64,000 nt of DNA, from assembly GCF_000189635.1 (NCBI RefSeq), contig NW_002476413.1, positions 248,001 to 312,000 on the forward strand, given 5' to 3'. The DNA comes from Tetrahymena thermophila SB210 (Eukaryota > Ciliophora > Oligohymenophorea > Hymenostomatida > Tetrahymenidae). Every line of letters starts with the position of its first letter. Within the stretch, counting starts at the first letter, position 1. A program made the translations under genes and the position numbers. Below are positions 39,801 to 51,235 of this stretch, one piece after another. The notes beneath the pieces were generated by a model. The model was not told where the DNA came from and ran no database searches. It worked only from the letters and a program-made list of their open reading frames with translations.

Positions 39801-41259
39801 CATTCACATCTAATATCTGAGAGTTAAGAGATATCATACTAATGAGATCTAACAAGAAATAGGAACTTATGTAATTAGAAAAAATCTGTAGGTGTTACTC
39901 TATAAAAGTGCCTTGCTCAGTTGACAAAGTGTTAAATTTGATAAAAATGTCTATGCTAAGTGCTATGGTGGAGATGTATTAAATAAAATAGATAAAAAAT
40001 ATATCTCTTTACAAATTAAAGCAAAATTCAAAAGGTATATAAAGAAAGAGAGTAGATGATATAACAAAGATTATAGCTTCCCATATGATATAAAGTGATG
40101 ACTAACTTTGAAATAAAGGAAATTTCTTTAAAAAAAAAATTCCTATATTTTTAGAGGTGAGTTTGAATTTATTAAATGACTTAATTATGCACCCAAAATA
40201 TTTTAAGATGAATTTTATTAGTTTCCTATAATTTTTGAAAGACAAAATACCCTTTAAATTACCATAAGTCATAAACTTTCCTAACTTATATCTATTAAAT
40301 TAGGATATTTGATTTGAATGTGTTTAATTGCTGGACAAATCATTAATTAATCTAATTTAAATTTCTTTTAGCTAATTTGGTCTAAAAAATAATTTGTTTT
40401 GTTTCGCAATCGTTTACATTTTTGATACCAATGCCAATATTTCCATCCACTTTTTTTTCCAAATATCTTTTGTATTTTTATTTTCAATGTTTAGCAAGTT
40501 CTTTCTCTTTTTGAAGGCTTTTTAATTTACAGATATTAAGTTTGCTACTTATTTTAAGGATAATGTTTATTATTCCTTTAAATTAATCTATTGACTTTTT
40601 TGATGATTATGAGAAAGATGGATTGTTTCAATAAGAGATAATTTATTATCATCAGTTATAAATTTAGATATATTTTAATCTTTGGTGTTAACCTAAGAAA
40701 TTTCATTCTCAATTTTTTAAAACTTGTTATGTGCATCATCGCACTCATTAAATAACATTTAATTTTATTCGCTAAACTTGTGCTAAGTGTCTTCGTTGCA
40801 GTTTCCATAACTTTAATCTATAGAATCTTTAGATAATTTAGAATTAAAATTAAAAAATGAAGAAATACACAATTTAAATCTATTAGAGCAAATTAAGGTA
40901 AAATGACTTAAATTGCCATCAATCAATTCGTAGAATGATAAATAAAATAAAGATGTAAATATCTTATTATTTTCTCAATAAAAAGTTAATTTAAATGCAA
41001 AAGAAATACTTTCATTTTGAATTTACAGCTGTTGATTTCTAAACTCGCTTACTACATCTTTGTATATTCTACTTTTATTTATTTTCCCTGCTGCTGTTAA
41101 GAGCTATGAAGGAAATTATTATAAAGAGTATGACTGGTCTCCTAAATTTTAGTTCTACTATTCTAATTTAGGCTATTTAAATTTGGTGAATATTCCTGAT
41201 TCCTTACAATCTAATTGAGAAGAAGTGTTTAAAAAAGAGCTAATCTAATTAAGATTCAT
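36863..41259 (-). CDS. K+ channel of CNG/EAG type, paralogue 3, 1191 aa, seven exons
   Basis: Exons 41259-41010, 40817-39708, 39648-39349, 39278-38827, 38497-37555, 37481-37397 and 37298-36863 join in phases 1, 1, 1, 0, 1, 2. The exon 2 acceptor could alternatively be 9 bp upstream. N-terminal text QNQNLGDQSYS matches QNQSLGDQSNS of paralogue 2, fixing the frame of exon 1. The pore reads MTTIGYGDFT near residue 518; the S4 region is LRILQPFKILEVFREQ. The CNBD-like fold has QYFGLLRF, again without the binding Glu and Arg. A zinc-knuckle-like CQSCQQKNHTLEQC follows, then an acidic patch. Exon 6 is only 85 nt. Exon 7 begins SNHNYAYCSIISCSNC and ends YDFDRLRNYQFYFP. It is most similar to paralogue 2. 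Confidence 0.9.
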
Positions 41260-41900
41260 CTTATAATATAGCTAGAATTTTTATTTAAATTGATAATGAT
41301 TTTAAAAATCTATTTTACTTTTCCTATTATATATTATTATATAGCCTTTATATATGTTTATTATATTTTTAATTATTCTTATTAAATAGCTATTTTTAAT
41401 TAAAAGAATTATTGCTTTCTCAAAATTTTTTTCATAAACTCTCCACTACTTTTAATTATACTAAACTCTTTACAAATAGATAGAAACATCTTAGAAACAA
41501 ATTTAAAAAAATAATCTCTACTTATAAAAACTTTATCTGTTTTTATTAAATGAATTGAATAAGAATAAAATTTTGAATAAAATTATAAATCCAACTAATT
41601 CTTACCTTGATATTTATTGCTATTTGTATAGAAATTTATGCTAATTTAATAAAATATGAATATTAATCTCATATTTTAACAATTTTCAGTGAATTTAATC
41701 TATTTTTTATTTGTTTGTTTGTAAAAAAATAAAAATTAGATTTTTCTGTATTTTCATCCATTTCTATTATAATTCTATGGAAGCAGAGAATAATATAGAA
41801 ATTTTCTTTTTTATAAAAAATATATTTAATTTTATAGTAAATAGATAGATCAAATAAGTGATTGTTTAGTAAATAAGTAAATTAGGTTAATAAAGCATAA
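41260..41900. other. Divergent intergenic spacer
   Basis: It lies between K+ channel 3 (-) and the metallophosphoesterase gene (+), so both promoters lie here. A/T-rich, nothing else recognised. Confidence 0.55.
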
Positions 41901-42681
41901 ATGGATAGCTCAAATTAGGATGGAAGTTTTATAAAATTTGTATGTATATCAGATACTCATACAAAAGCAGGTTTACTAAATTTACCTAAGGGTGATGTTC
42001 TTATTCATGCTGGAGACTTCACATATACAGGAAAACCAGAAGAAGTTTATGAATTTAATGATTTTCTAAAAAACAGTGATTTCGAAGCTAAAGTAGTAAT
42101 TGCAGGTAATCATGATCTGACATTCGATATATAAAACTATGCCAAAGATTACGCGTAAAGATTTCATTAAGATGAAAAGATTCCTATCGATGCTGTAGCT
42201 ACTAAAGCCATGCTAAAAGATTGTATTTATCTGGAAGACTCTTCTGTAAATCTCAAAGGATATTCAATTTATGGATCACCATACACTCCTACTTTTTTTG
42301 ATTGGGCATTTAATCTAGATATAGGAAAGCCTTTACAAAAAAAGTGGGAACAAATTCCTAATAACACTGACATATTAATTACACATGGTCCTCCTCATAA
42401 AATTCTTGACAGGTAAATAACTTAAAAGCCTTTTTATTCTTGAATCTTATAAATTTTTAATATTTAGATGCTATGATGGCTTTTAAGCTGGATGTCCAGA
42501 TCTCAGAAAAGCAGTACTAGAAAGAGTAAAGCCTTTATATCACATATTTGGTCACATTCATGAAGACTTTGGGCAATTAAAAATTGATAATACAACCTTC
42601 ATAAATGCTTCTTCTGTTGACTTCAAATATAAAACTAGAAGTAGTCCTGCCATTACATTTTCTTTGCCTATTAAAGATTGA
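41901..42681 (+). CDS. MPPED1/2-type (239FB-like) calcineurin-like metallophosphoesterase, 241 aa
   Basis: Exon 1 41901-42412 and exon 2 42468-42681 (phase 2, 55-bp intron GTAAATAA...TATTTAG) give 241 residues ending at TGA 42679. All the metal-binding blocks of the family are in order: VCISDTHTKAG near residue 17, LIHAGDFTYTGKPEEV near 38, VVIAGNHDLTFD near 70, ILITHGPPH near 163 and HIFGHIHEDFGQ near 196. The block YGSPYTPTFFDWAFNL is characteristic of the MPPED/239FB branch. These enzymes bind two metal ions and hydrolyse phosphodiesters; the natural substrate is not known. No signal peptide, so probably cytosolic. One of the clearest identifications in the window. Confidence 0.93.
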
Positions 42682-44043
42682 ATTTCTATCCTCTATTACT
42701 AGAAATTCTGATTAAATATGATTCAATTTTAGAATGCTTATAAAAATAAAAATACCAAATTTTTTTATAAAATATTCTTGAAATCTAACTTCATCTTTTT
42801 CAATATTTCATAATTCGAATTAGTTTAAAATTTATAAAAACAAAACTATTTTATTTAAAAAGGCAAAATGTTTGCTTTGGTAATAATTAATTTTAAAAAA
42901 ATTGATTAATGCTTTTTGTAATCATAAAATCTTTAAATTAAATTTTAGAAGCATATTAAATAATTTATTTTTGTATTAAAATTAAATCGATAATTTATTT
43001 GAATGAAAAAATTAATCTTCTACTTGCTATTGATAATAAATATTCTATAATTCAATTTTAAATATATAATAGTATGTTGCTTTTTTTTAATTGTTAAACA
43101 TACAAAAATACTTTATTTTTTCACAAAATGAATAAGTTACTTGAAAAATAAGAAAAGACATCTTATAGCTATTTAAATAGATAAAATATATTATTAATTG
43201 TATATATTTATTTATTTTTCTTTGAATAATGATTTGAATAAATATAAAATAAATTGATAATTAACATTTTATATCTATTTTCATTTTTGATTTAGATATT
43301 TAAATACTTATTATATAATTTTTTATTTTAAAAAAATTAATTTAATAAATATACTAAATAATCTATTATAAGTTTAAAATATTTTAATATTTTGCATATA
43401 ATAAATAATATATTTATTTTTTTCAAGCAACATTCTTATTATTTAAACCTTTTCTTGGTATTTCTAATAAGGATTTATTACTGAGCTATTTTAAACGTAT
43501 AAGTTATTTTTTTATTTTAAATATATTTTTAAAAATTAAATATTTGTTTATATAAAAAAATTAAATTTACAATATTTTTAATGTGTCACAAATCAGACAC
43601 ACTTTTTAAAACAATTAAATTTAAATATTCATTTTATGTATTAGAAATAAAAATTTAAAACTTAAATAATTATCAAATAATTTAGAGCAAAATTTATCAA
43701 TATTTCCATAAATAAATTGCAATTTTTATTAAATAAAATAATTTTTTTAATCTAAATATTATCACTCCAAATCATTTTTAATATCATTTTTTTTAAATTT
43801 AAGAACTTTTCAAAACCCCTTCCCTCATATCCTACTCTTGTATTTTAATTTTTATAAAATGATAAGTTTTTGTAAAATTAGCTAATAATTATGGTTAGAA
43901 TAAAATAGTTTTGTTTATTTTTTAGAGAATCGTATTACTAATTTTAACAAGAAATGAAAATAAAACAAATTTTTAATATATGTTAAAATAATAAAAGTTT
44001 TAAAAGGTAAAAGAAAAATAAAAAAATACATAATTTACATACT
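42682..44043. other. 1.4-kb AT-rich spacer between convergent genes
   Basis: This stretch follows the stops of the metallophosphoesterase gene and of the PKD1-like gene. It is dominated by A/T runs. No coding frame, RNA gene or strong repeat was seen. Confidence 0.6.
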
Positions 44044-47000
44044 TCAAGTATCTATACTTGATATCATTTCTTTAATTTTTAAACTTTTAAATAATTTACT
44101 ATAAATACTATTTTCATCATTGCATAAAAAATATTTTTTAACCAAAATATTTATCACCAATGAAAGAATAAGTTCTGTGAATACCATTTCTATTATAAAG
44201 GACACTAAAAATAAGATAATGAAATCATTTGATTCGCTTGGAGTTTTACCACTTGAAATAGCTAATATAATGTAAAAATATAACAACGAAATCAATAATT
44301 AGAAAATGACAGAAATAAATTTCCAAAATGAACCTTTTTTGAAAGTTTAAACAATAATAAATGAAGAGACTTTTAAAATTAAACTGTTAAGCAAAGCTAT
44401 GAATATCTACTGAATGAGCATAGTGTAACCTGCAAACAATATTGAAATTGCAAGAGTGTGAATTAGTTTTATATAAAGTAGGGTGAATCTTGTTGGTCTT
44501 GAAATTTATTTATCATAAAGATAAAAAATACTAAATAATTAGTGAAATATTGCCAGTTTTTTAAAATTTGAAATTTTCTAATAAACAGATTATTATTTAG
44601 ATTTTTCATTTTAGTTTTATAATTCTAGTGTTTAGCTTTAAGGACTTACTTAAGTATTTAGTATTTCTTCATTTTATTCACTGCAATTTATGTTTATAGT
44701 ATATTGTCTTTTGATGAATAATTAATTAGATCTATTATTCAAATTATTTTCATTAAATTAATTTAAGCTACTTTAAGTTTAATAAATTGTTTTATTAACA
44801 AATTTTGTTGTTTTTTTTCTAATTAGGGTTAGGGGAATATCTGTAACTTAATTATCAGATAATGGAATAAATTATTCACTTTATGTTTACAATTTTTGTA
44901 TATTCTCGTTGCTGTTATTATTTATTTTATCATTATTATTAATTTGATTATTGTTATTACTATTTAAAGCAATAGGAGAAATTTAAATTTCATTTTAATC
45001 TCCTACCTCTGGAATTTCCTGTAAATCAAGTTACTAGTTATATTGTTGTTACTCCAAGTTTTGTTAATTATAATCTTATCTTTCTGAGTGAACTTATTGA
45101 TTCATTTTTTTAAATGAGCTTTTGTCTAGATATATCCCAATTATAAATAATGCAATTTAAATCAAGGTAAATGTAAATAATACCCAAAAAGCTAAATACT
45201 GATAAAAATAGTTAAAGTTTTCAATATTTTTAAAACCTTATTCACCAAATACAGTCTATAAATTTTTATTTTTGGTAAAAATATCTTCTAAGTCTTCAAT
45301 TATTGTTGTAGGTTGTTATGTTTTGCAAAAACACATGAATTTATTATTATTTTTATTGAAAATACTACAATCGTTTTTATTCCATTTCACATCATTTTAT
45401 TATAGACAAGTCATGCTGTACTTTTCGCTCTTAATCGCATTATCGAACTAATAAATTGTCAATGAATCATTCATGGGGATTTATGTATTTGAGCCATTTT
45501 AAAGTCCTTAACGACTCGAGCTATAAATTTAAGTAGATATTAACTGGTTCTTTGAATAAGTAAAATTTTAACTGACATTTTTATATTACTAAGTATACGC
45601 TTCAAATCCTGTTGTATTTTCATAAATATTTACTTTATAATTATTTCTTGTAATACTAAATATATTTGTTGAATTTTCAGTGTTGGATTCATCAAATGGT
45701 AGTGCGTATTAAAAGATATTTTTTTGAGTTATTTTATCCGATAAAAGCGAGGATAAATTACCACTTATAATTATGTGTCCTTGATTTGGTAAGGTCATAT
45801 TTGTTAGAAGAAATCCTATATAATTAGATACATTACTGTAGTTTTAAAAATCATCAAATGAGTTACTGGAGTTTTGGGTAATACTAGAATTTAAAATTTT
45901 AAAAGAATCAATGACATTTTGCATATGAAGATCATTATTTTGCTGAAGAGGACTTTGATTATTGTTTTATATGCTTATAAAGGTGTTCTACATTGTTGTT
46001 TATAATTATTTAAAAATATCTTTTTTCTATGAAGAATAATTTTATTATGAATTAAATAATAACTACGAAAGCTATGCAATCACTTTATTAGCGAAAGTAA
46101 ACAAAAGGGAAAATTCAGGCAATTTTAGTGATATTTGTTGCATATTTGTAATAATTAAAGTTAGTAAATTTGCCATTTGCTATGATAATTATTATTAAGA
46201 GTTTTTACTTATATCTTCACCAATTAAACTTAACGCAACTAGTTGATCAGTGTATTAACTTGAGCTTTAAATTTAAAGCGTTTTATTAACAAGATTATTT
46301 ACAGTTTGATAATATTCGTCAGGGGATTTATTCTAAGCTAAAACTACTATTGTTATTGTGCTATTAGATATTCCAAGTTAAGAATCCATAGCCTATCCCA
46401 TTATCACAAGATTACCTTAAGGGAGTACTGTCTAAATTTAATTGTTTATAGTCTAGTCTTGTATTTATCTTCTCACTATATTCCAAGGAGCAATTAATTC
46501 TTACTAAATATCTTCTATGTTATTGTAATAAAAGAATTAGTATGTCAATGGAAGGTCCTCATCATCGCAATTTTAATATTGAATAGAAAAAACAGTTTAC
46601 AAAGCTACTCCTTATTATGGATCTACTCTCAAAGTACAACCTTATGGTGGGATATTAACTATAAAACTAAGAGTGGATAGACTTGGCATGAAAAATGATG
46701 GATTGTACACAGAAAAACGTATTTAAATTGTAGGCTTTGAAGGTTTTACATTTTAGAAGAAATTCCATACTCTGAATTTAACCTAATAATAGTCAAACTT
46801 TATAGCTCCAACCAAATTATTTTCGTATAACAAAGCTCCTGCATAGGACAAAATGTCTGAAGAAAAGTTTCCTCCATAAACGATGACAAAGTTTAATTCC
46901 TCATTCAAATTAATTTTTTGAGTTAGATGTGTAGAATTAAATTTTACTAAAAGCGATGGAATATCTAATTCAGTAAAAATGCAAGTTGCAGTGGAGTTAG

Positions 47001-47729
47001 TTTGCCTAGAACCTTTTTATCCTGTGATTTATAATACAATTATAGAGTATGGTGTAAAAGTTTTTGCAGGAAAAGAAATATAGCTCACTCCTTGTTACAA
47101 TTAAACTTATTTGTCTGCATAATCATAACATACTCGATCATTAGAAGTTAGACCAACGCATGTCCATGTAAAATCAATGCTTTGAGGAGAGTTAGGGTCT
47201 TCTATTTCGTAATCTCTGAACACAGTATTCAAGACTAGTTTATTTTAAAATCCAACTATAAAACTAGAGCCTCCTTCAATTTGCAGATATAAATTTGTAA
47301 TTAAAATGTCAACTGATACATTTTTGGCAGAAATAATTTTATTCTCTTAGCTTAGACTTACGGTTAGCTGTTAGTTAAAATTAAGGGATTAAAATTATAA
47401 ATATATTTTTAAGTATTTAATTAATAGCATTTAAAAATTACTGAATTTTATAAAGTTAAAAATCAAATTAAGTTTAATTAGAAAAACTTACACTTATGTT
47501 GAGTGTCTTATTAGATATCAAAGTATAAGGTAGAATATCGTATTTAAAATTAGATTGATTATACTAGCTCAAACTTATCTACTAAAACTGGTTAGAAACT
47601 AATTGCAAATCAAACGGTTCTTAGAAATAAACAGTTTATCCTAGTTCACAACTTTCTACATAGAATTAAAAGTAGAAACTCAGGCTCATGTATCTAATAT
47701 TAAAATATATAATTAGTAAGTTATTGATG

Positions 47730-47763
<34 letters not shown>

Positions 47764-50700
47764 CCTGTAGATTGGCGGATATGTAGATTGCTAATAGCTG
47801 ATTCTGATAATTTTTTATTTTTTGTAAAATATTGTAAATTGTTGTTAGCCTATTTTGTTAACTTTTAGCAAATAGTTGAATTGCAAAGTAATATTTTAAT
47901 TTGGAGGAATATATTTAGGATCAATTGTCAAAGCAGTATTCTTGTTTTAGCTTGCATTTTGTAAAACCCTAATTAAATTCTATTACTATTCGTTGGAACC
48001 TATAAATTGCAATATAGACCAATTTAAACTTGCGAATTTTCTTCCTGCCTCATTTTAAATGTTAGAGAGTGTTATATTCACAGAATTACAGCTATTTTCT
48101 ATGTAATTATAATTAAATTAAAGCTATGGAATTCCTGAAGGACTCTAATAGACTAAATTTCTGTAAAAAACATTTATGAAATCACTGCTATAGTCTTGAA
48201 ACTATAACCTATTAGGCAATAAAATGATTGAATCATTCTCCATGATTGTCGAAGAATCGGCTGTTTAGAAAAATAAAATATAATTTTTGTATTGATTAAA
48301 TAAGAATTCAAATATATATTCAATAAAAATGATCAATTTTATTTGTCAATTTTTTCTAAATTACCTAAATTAATTTAAATTAATTTTCCATTTATTTAGC
48401 ATGAAGAATCTTAGCCAATAATATCCATAGTAGGCTGATCAAAGATATACTAGCATAGTGATTGCGGGGAATAGATATTATTAGGTGTGTCTTTCAATGG
48501 AGATCCGAAATCGATTGTTAATAAGGGAGTTGTTCCGCTTAGCCAGGAGTCAAGAACTGCAACATTTCTGTAGCTACACTGGTAAAAAAGGTCTCTTTGG
48601 TCATTTGGATTTTAGCATAGACATTTTTTATTGGTAGTATCAAATTTTCTTGTTTCTGTGTAGCAACTATTACATTAACCATTTTGAACCTAAGATAAAT
48701 CGCATAATTCACAACTAGCGAAGCAAGGATTACACTTATTTAGATTCAAATAATTTGAGCAAGAATCACAAACGAGAGTAGTAAAATTACTTTAATAACC
48801 ATTGGGGCATAAACTTACACACATTTTGTTATAAAAGAAAGTATTATTGTAACATGATAGACAGTTATTGGACCCAGGCCCATCACAACTTCCACATTTC
48901 TTATCACACTCTTAGCATTCATTATTTGTATTGATAAATTCATTAATTTTGCAATGGTCAACACATAAGTTAGTACTTAGCTATTTTAATAACCCAGTTT
49001 TACATACTTAACAATTTGTGTTAAGAGGGCCACTGCAAGATTGGCATGTGCTATCACAAGGAGAACATTTATTATTTGAATTCAAGTAATAACCATCTAT
49101 GCAGCTATCACAACTGCTATCATCTCTGCAAGTCCTACATTATATTTAGCACTTCTTACAATACTTTTATTATTCATTAGAGGTGTCTATATAGTAGCCA
49201 TTTGCAATATTGCATTCAGATACACAAATGTTATTTTAAGAAGTGGAGATGTATTAACTAGAATCTAAACAGATGATGCAGTTATTTTAAGTTGGTCCAG
49301 AACACTATAAACAACTTTAATGGCAAGGAGAACAAATATTTCCATTTAAATAGTATTTTTGAAAACATTTAGTACAATTTGTAGAATTATTACAGTTTTA
49401 GCAAAAGTTTGGGCAAAGTCTACAATACTTTTATAATGAATTGGAAGTGTCTACAAACTAACCATTATCTAAATCGCAATTAGAAACGCAAATATTATTT
49501 TAAGAAGTAGAGATGTATTAACTAGAATTTAAACAGATGATGCAATTATTTTAAGTCTGTCCAGAACACTACAAGCAACTTTAATGACAAGGAGAACAAA
49601 TATTTCCATTTAAATAGTATTTTTGAAAACATTTAGTACAATTTGTAGAATTATTACAATTTTAGCAAAAGTTTGAGCAAGGTTTACAATACTTTTATAA
49701 TGAATTGGAAGTGTCTACATACTAACCATTATCGATATTGCAATCAGAAACACAAATATTATTTTATGAAGTGGATATGTATTAACTAGAATCTAAACAG
49801 ACGATGCAATTATTTTAAGTCGATCCAGAACACTACAAACAACTTTGATGGCAAGGAGAACAAATATTTCCATTTAAATAGTACTTTTGAAAATATTTAG
49901 TACAATTTGTAGAATTATTACAATTTTAGCAAAAGTTTGAGCAAAGTCTGCAATACTTATATAATGAATTGGAAGTGTTAACATACTAACCATTATCTAG
50001 ATTGCAATCAGAAACACAGATGTTATTTTGTTTAATTGAGATATAAAAAGTTGAATCTAAGCAGACTACACAATCATTTTGAGTAGGACCAGAACACTAT
50101 AAGCAGCTCTCATGGCAAGCAATGCAAGAATTTTGACTTAAATAGTACTTTTGAAAACATTTTGAGCATTTACTATTACCATCACAATCACTGCAATATT
50201 AAGGACACTTAAAAATAAATTAAAATAGATTAAACTCATATTTATAAATATTAAAAAAAGTAGTTTAAATATACAAAAAAAACTTTTGTTGATATGATAG
50301 ACAGTTATTTTTAAATTTGATAAAAATAAAGGAAAAATCTTAAATAGCTTTATTTAATTAATTTATTTACATATTATACACCCAGAAAAAGTCCATAAAG
50401 ATAAGTTTTATAATTTTACTAACCAAGTGATTAAAAGGTAATTGCTAGATCATAGGAGTTAAGTTCGAATGTTTTTATAAATTAGTAGCAGTATGAATCG
50501 GAGCAACATTTGAAGTATGGAGTTGAATAGCCATTTTTTATTTTAACTCCATTGGCTATTAAAGGCAACTGATTTGAACTATTAATTACATCTTTATCCG
50601 TGAATAGAAGAACACGAATAAATACATAAACAAATTTAATTAATTTATTCCTATTTAAAAAAAAATAAATTATCTAAAATAAGAAAGAAAGTCTAAGTTA

Positions 50701-51235
50701 AAATTAAAATAAAATTAATTATATTATATTTAATATTAAAAAATATTTTTTTGTATGAGTTCTTTTTTTGAAATTTAAAATCTATCATAATTTTTTAAAC
50801 TAAATAAAATATTACTTGTCCTAAGGACTATAGTTTATTTAGAATTTTGTTTAGGAATCGCATGTAGGCCCAGATAAGTAATTGGTATCACTGCATTGTT
50901 TTTAAGTAAACTATGTGCATTCAGAAGTATTTAAATATTATAAATTAACAGATAAATCATCTGACTATGAATAATAGCCTTAATTGAGTAAACATTCACT
51001 ATCTAAGATTATTGTAGGTAAAATAGCTAAAATTAAGTAAATTTTAATAAAAATACATAAAATATTTAGACCTCCTTCTTTCGAAGTTTATGTACAATCA
51101 CCGAAAGTAGATTAGTAAGTTAAGCTCAATACTATTTAATTATAAAATTTAAATATTTTAAATCTTTATAAACTAAAAAATTCATTTACTTTTTAAAAAT
51201 ACTAAGAGGAAAAATCTGAATCTATCACTTCTCAT
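44044..51235 (-). CDS. Polycystin-1-like surface protein: Cys-rich repeats, GPS/GAIN-like motif, C-terminal membrane segments (2153 aa, eight exons)
   Basis: Exons 51235-51190, 51131-51072, 51026-50816, 50650-50371, 50207-48365, 48260-47765, 47693-47492 and 47367-44044 join in phases 1, 1, 2, 0, 1, 2, 0. The first 24 or so residues form a signal peptide (RFRFFLLVFLKILSL). Exon 5 encodes furin/GFR-type Cys-rich repeats (for example ICSPCHQSCLQCSGPTQNNC) with an 88-residue period. Exons 6-8 form a large beta-rich, Asn-glycosylatable ectodomain that resembles the REJ region. Near residue 1695 a GPS-like motif is visible: CLQQNDVKWNKNDC followed by FMCFC. A TM segment (YLAFWVLFTFTLIQIALFII), a Gln-rich cytoplasmic stretch and about four more membrane spans follow. 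This order matches polycystin-1/REJ-type receptors, but the C-terminus is shorter than PKD1. It is probably a cell-surface or ciliary receptor. All phases close, with no TGA in 2153 codons. Confidence 0.85.
47729..47763. repeat. Poly-A / (TA)n microsatellite in intron 6
   Basis: About 18 A residues are followed by seven or so TA units. The tract abuts the GT donor of intron 6 of the PKD1-like gene on the minus strand. It is the longest simple-sequence tract in the window. Confidence 0.85.
49150..50200 (-). repeat. 264-bp internal coding repeats (88 aa) in the Cys-rich region
   Basis: About four tandem units with a 264-bp period are visible. Landmarks such as TTATAATGAATTGGAAGTG recur at about 49431, 49695 and 49959. 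The central copies are nearly identical at DNA level and encode the Cys-rich module ending CSNFCQNCNNSTNC. Confidence 0.85.

Noticed and set aside
44820-44845. TTAGGGTTAGGGG, which looks like telomeric repeat
   Set aside because: It is only two partial units, differs from the Tetrahymena TTGGGG repeat, and encodes part of the PKD1-like protein (IPLTLIR) on the minus strand.
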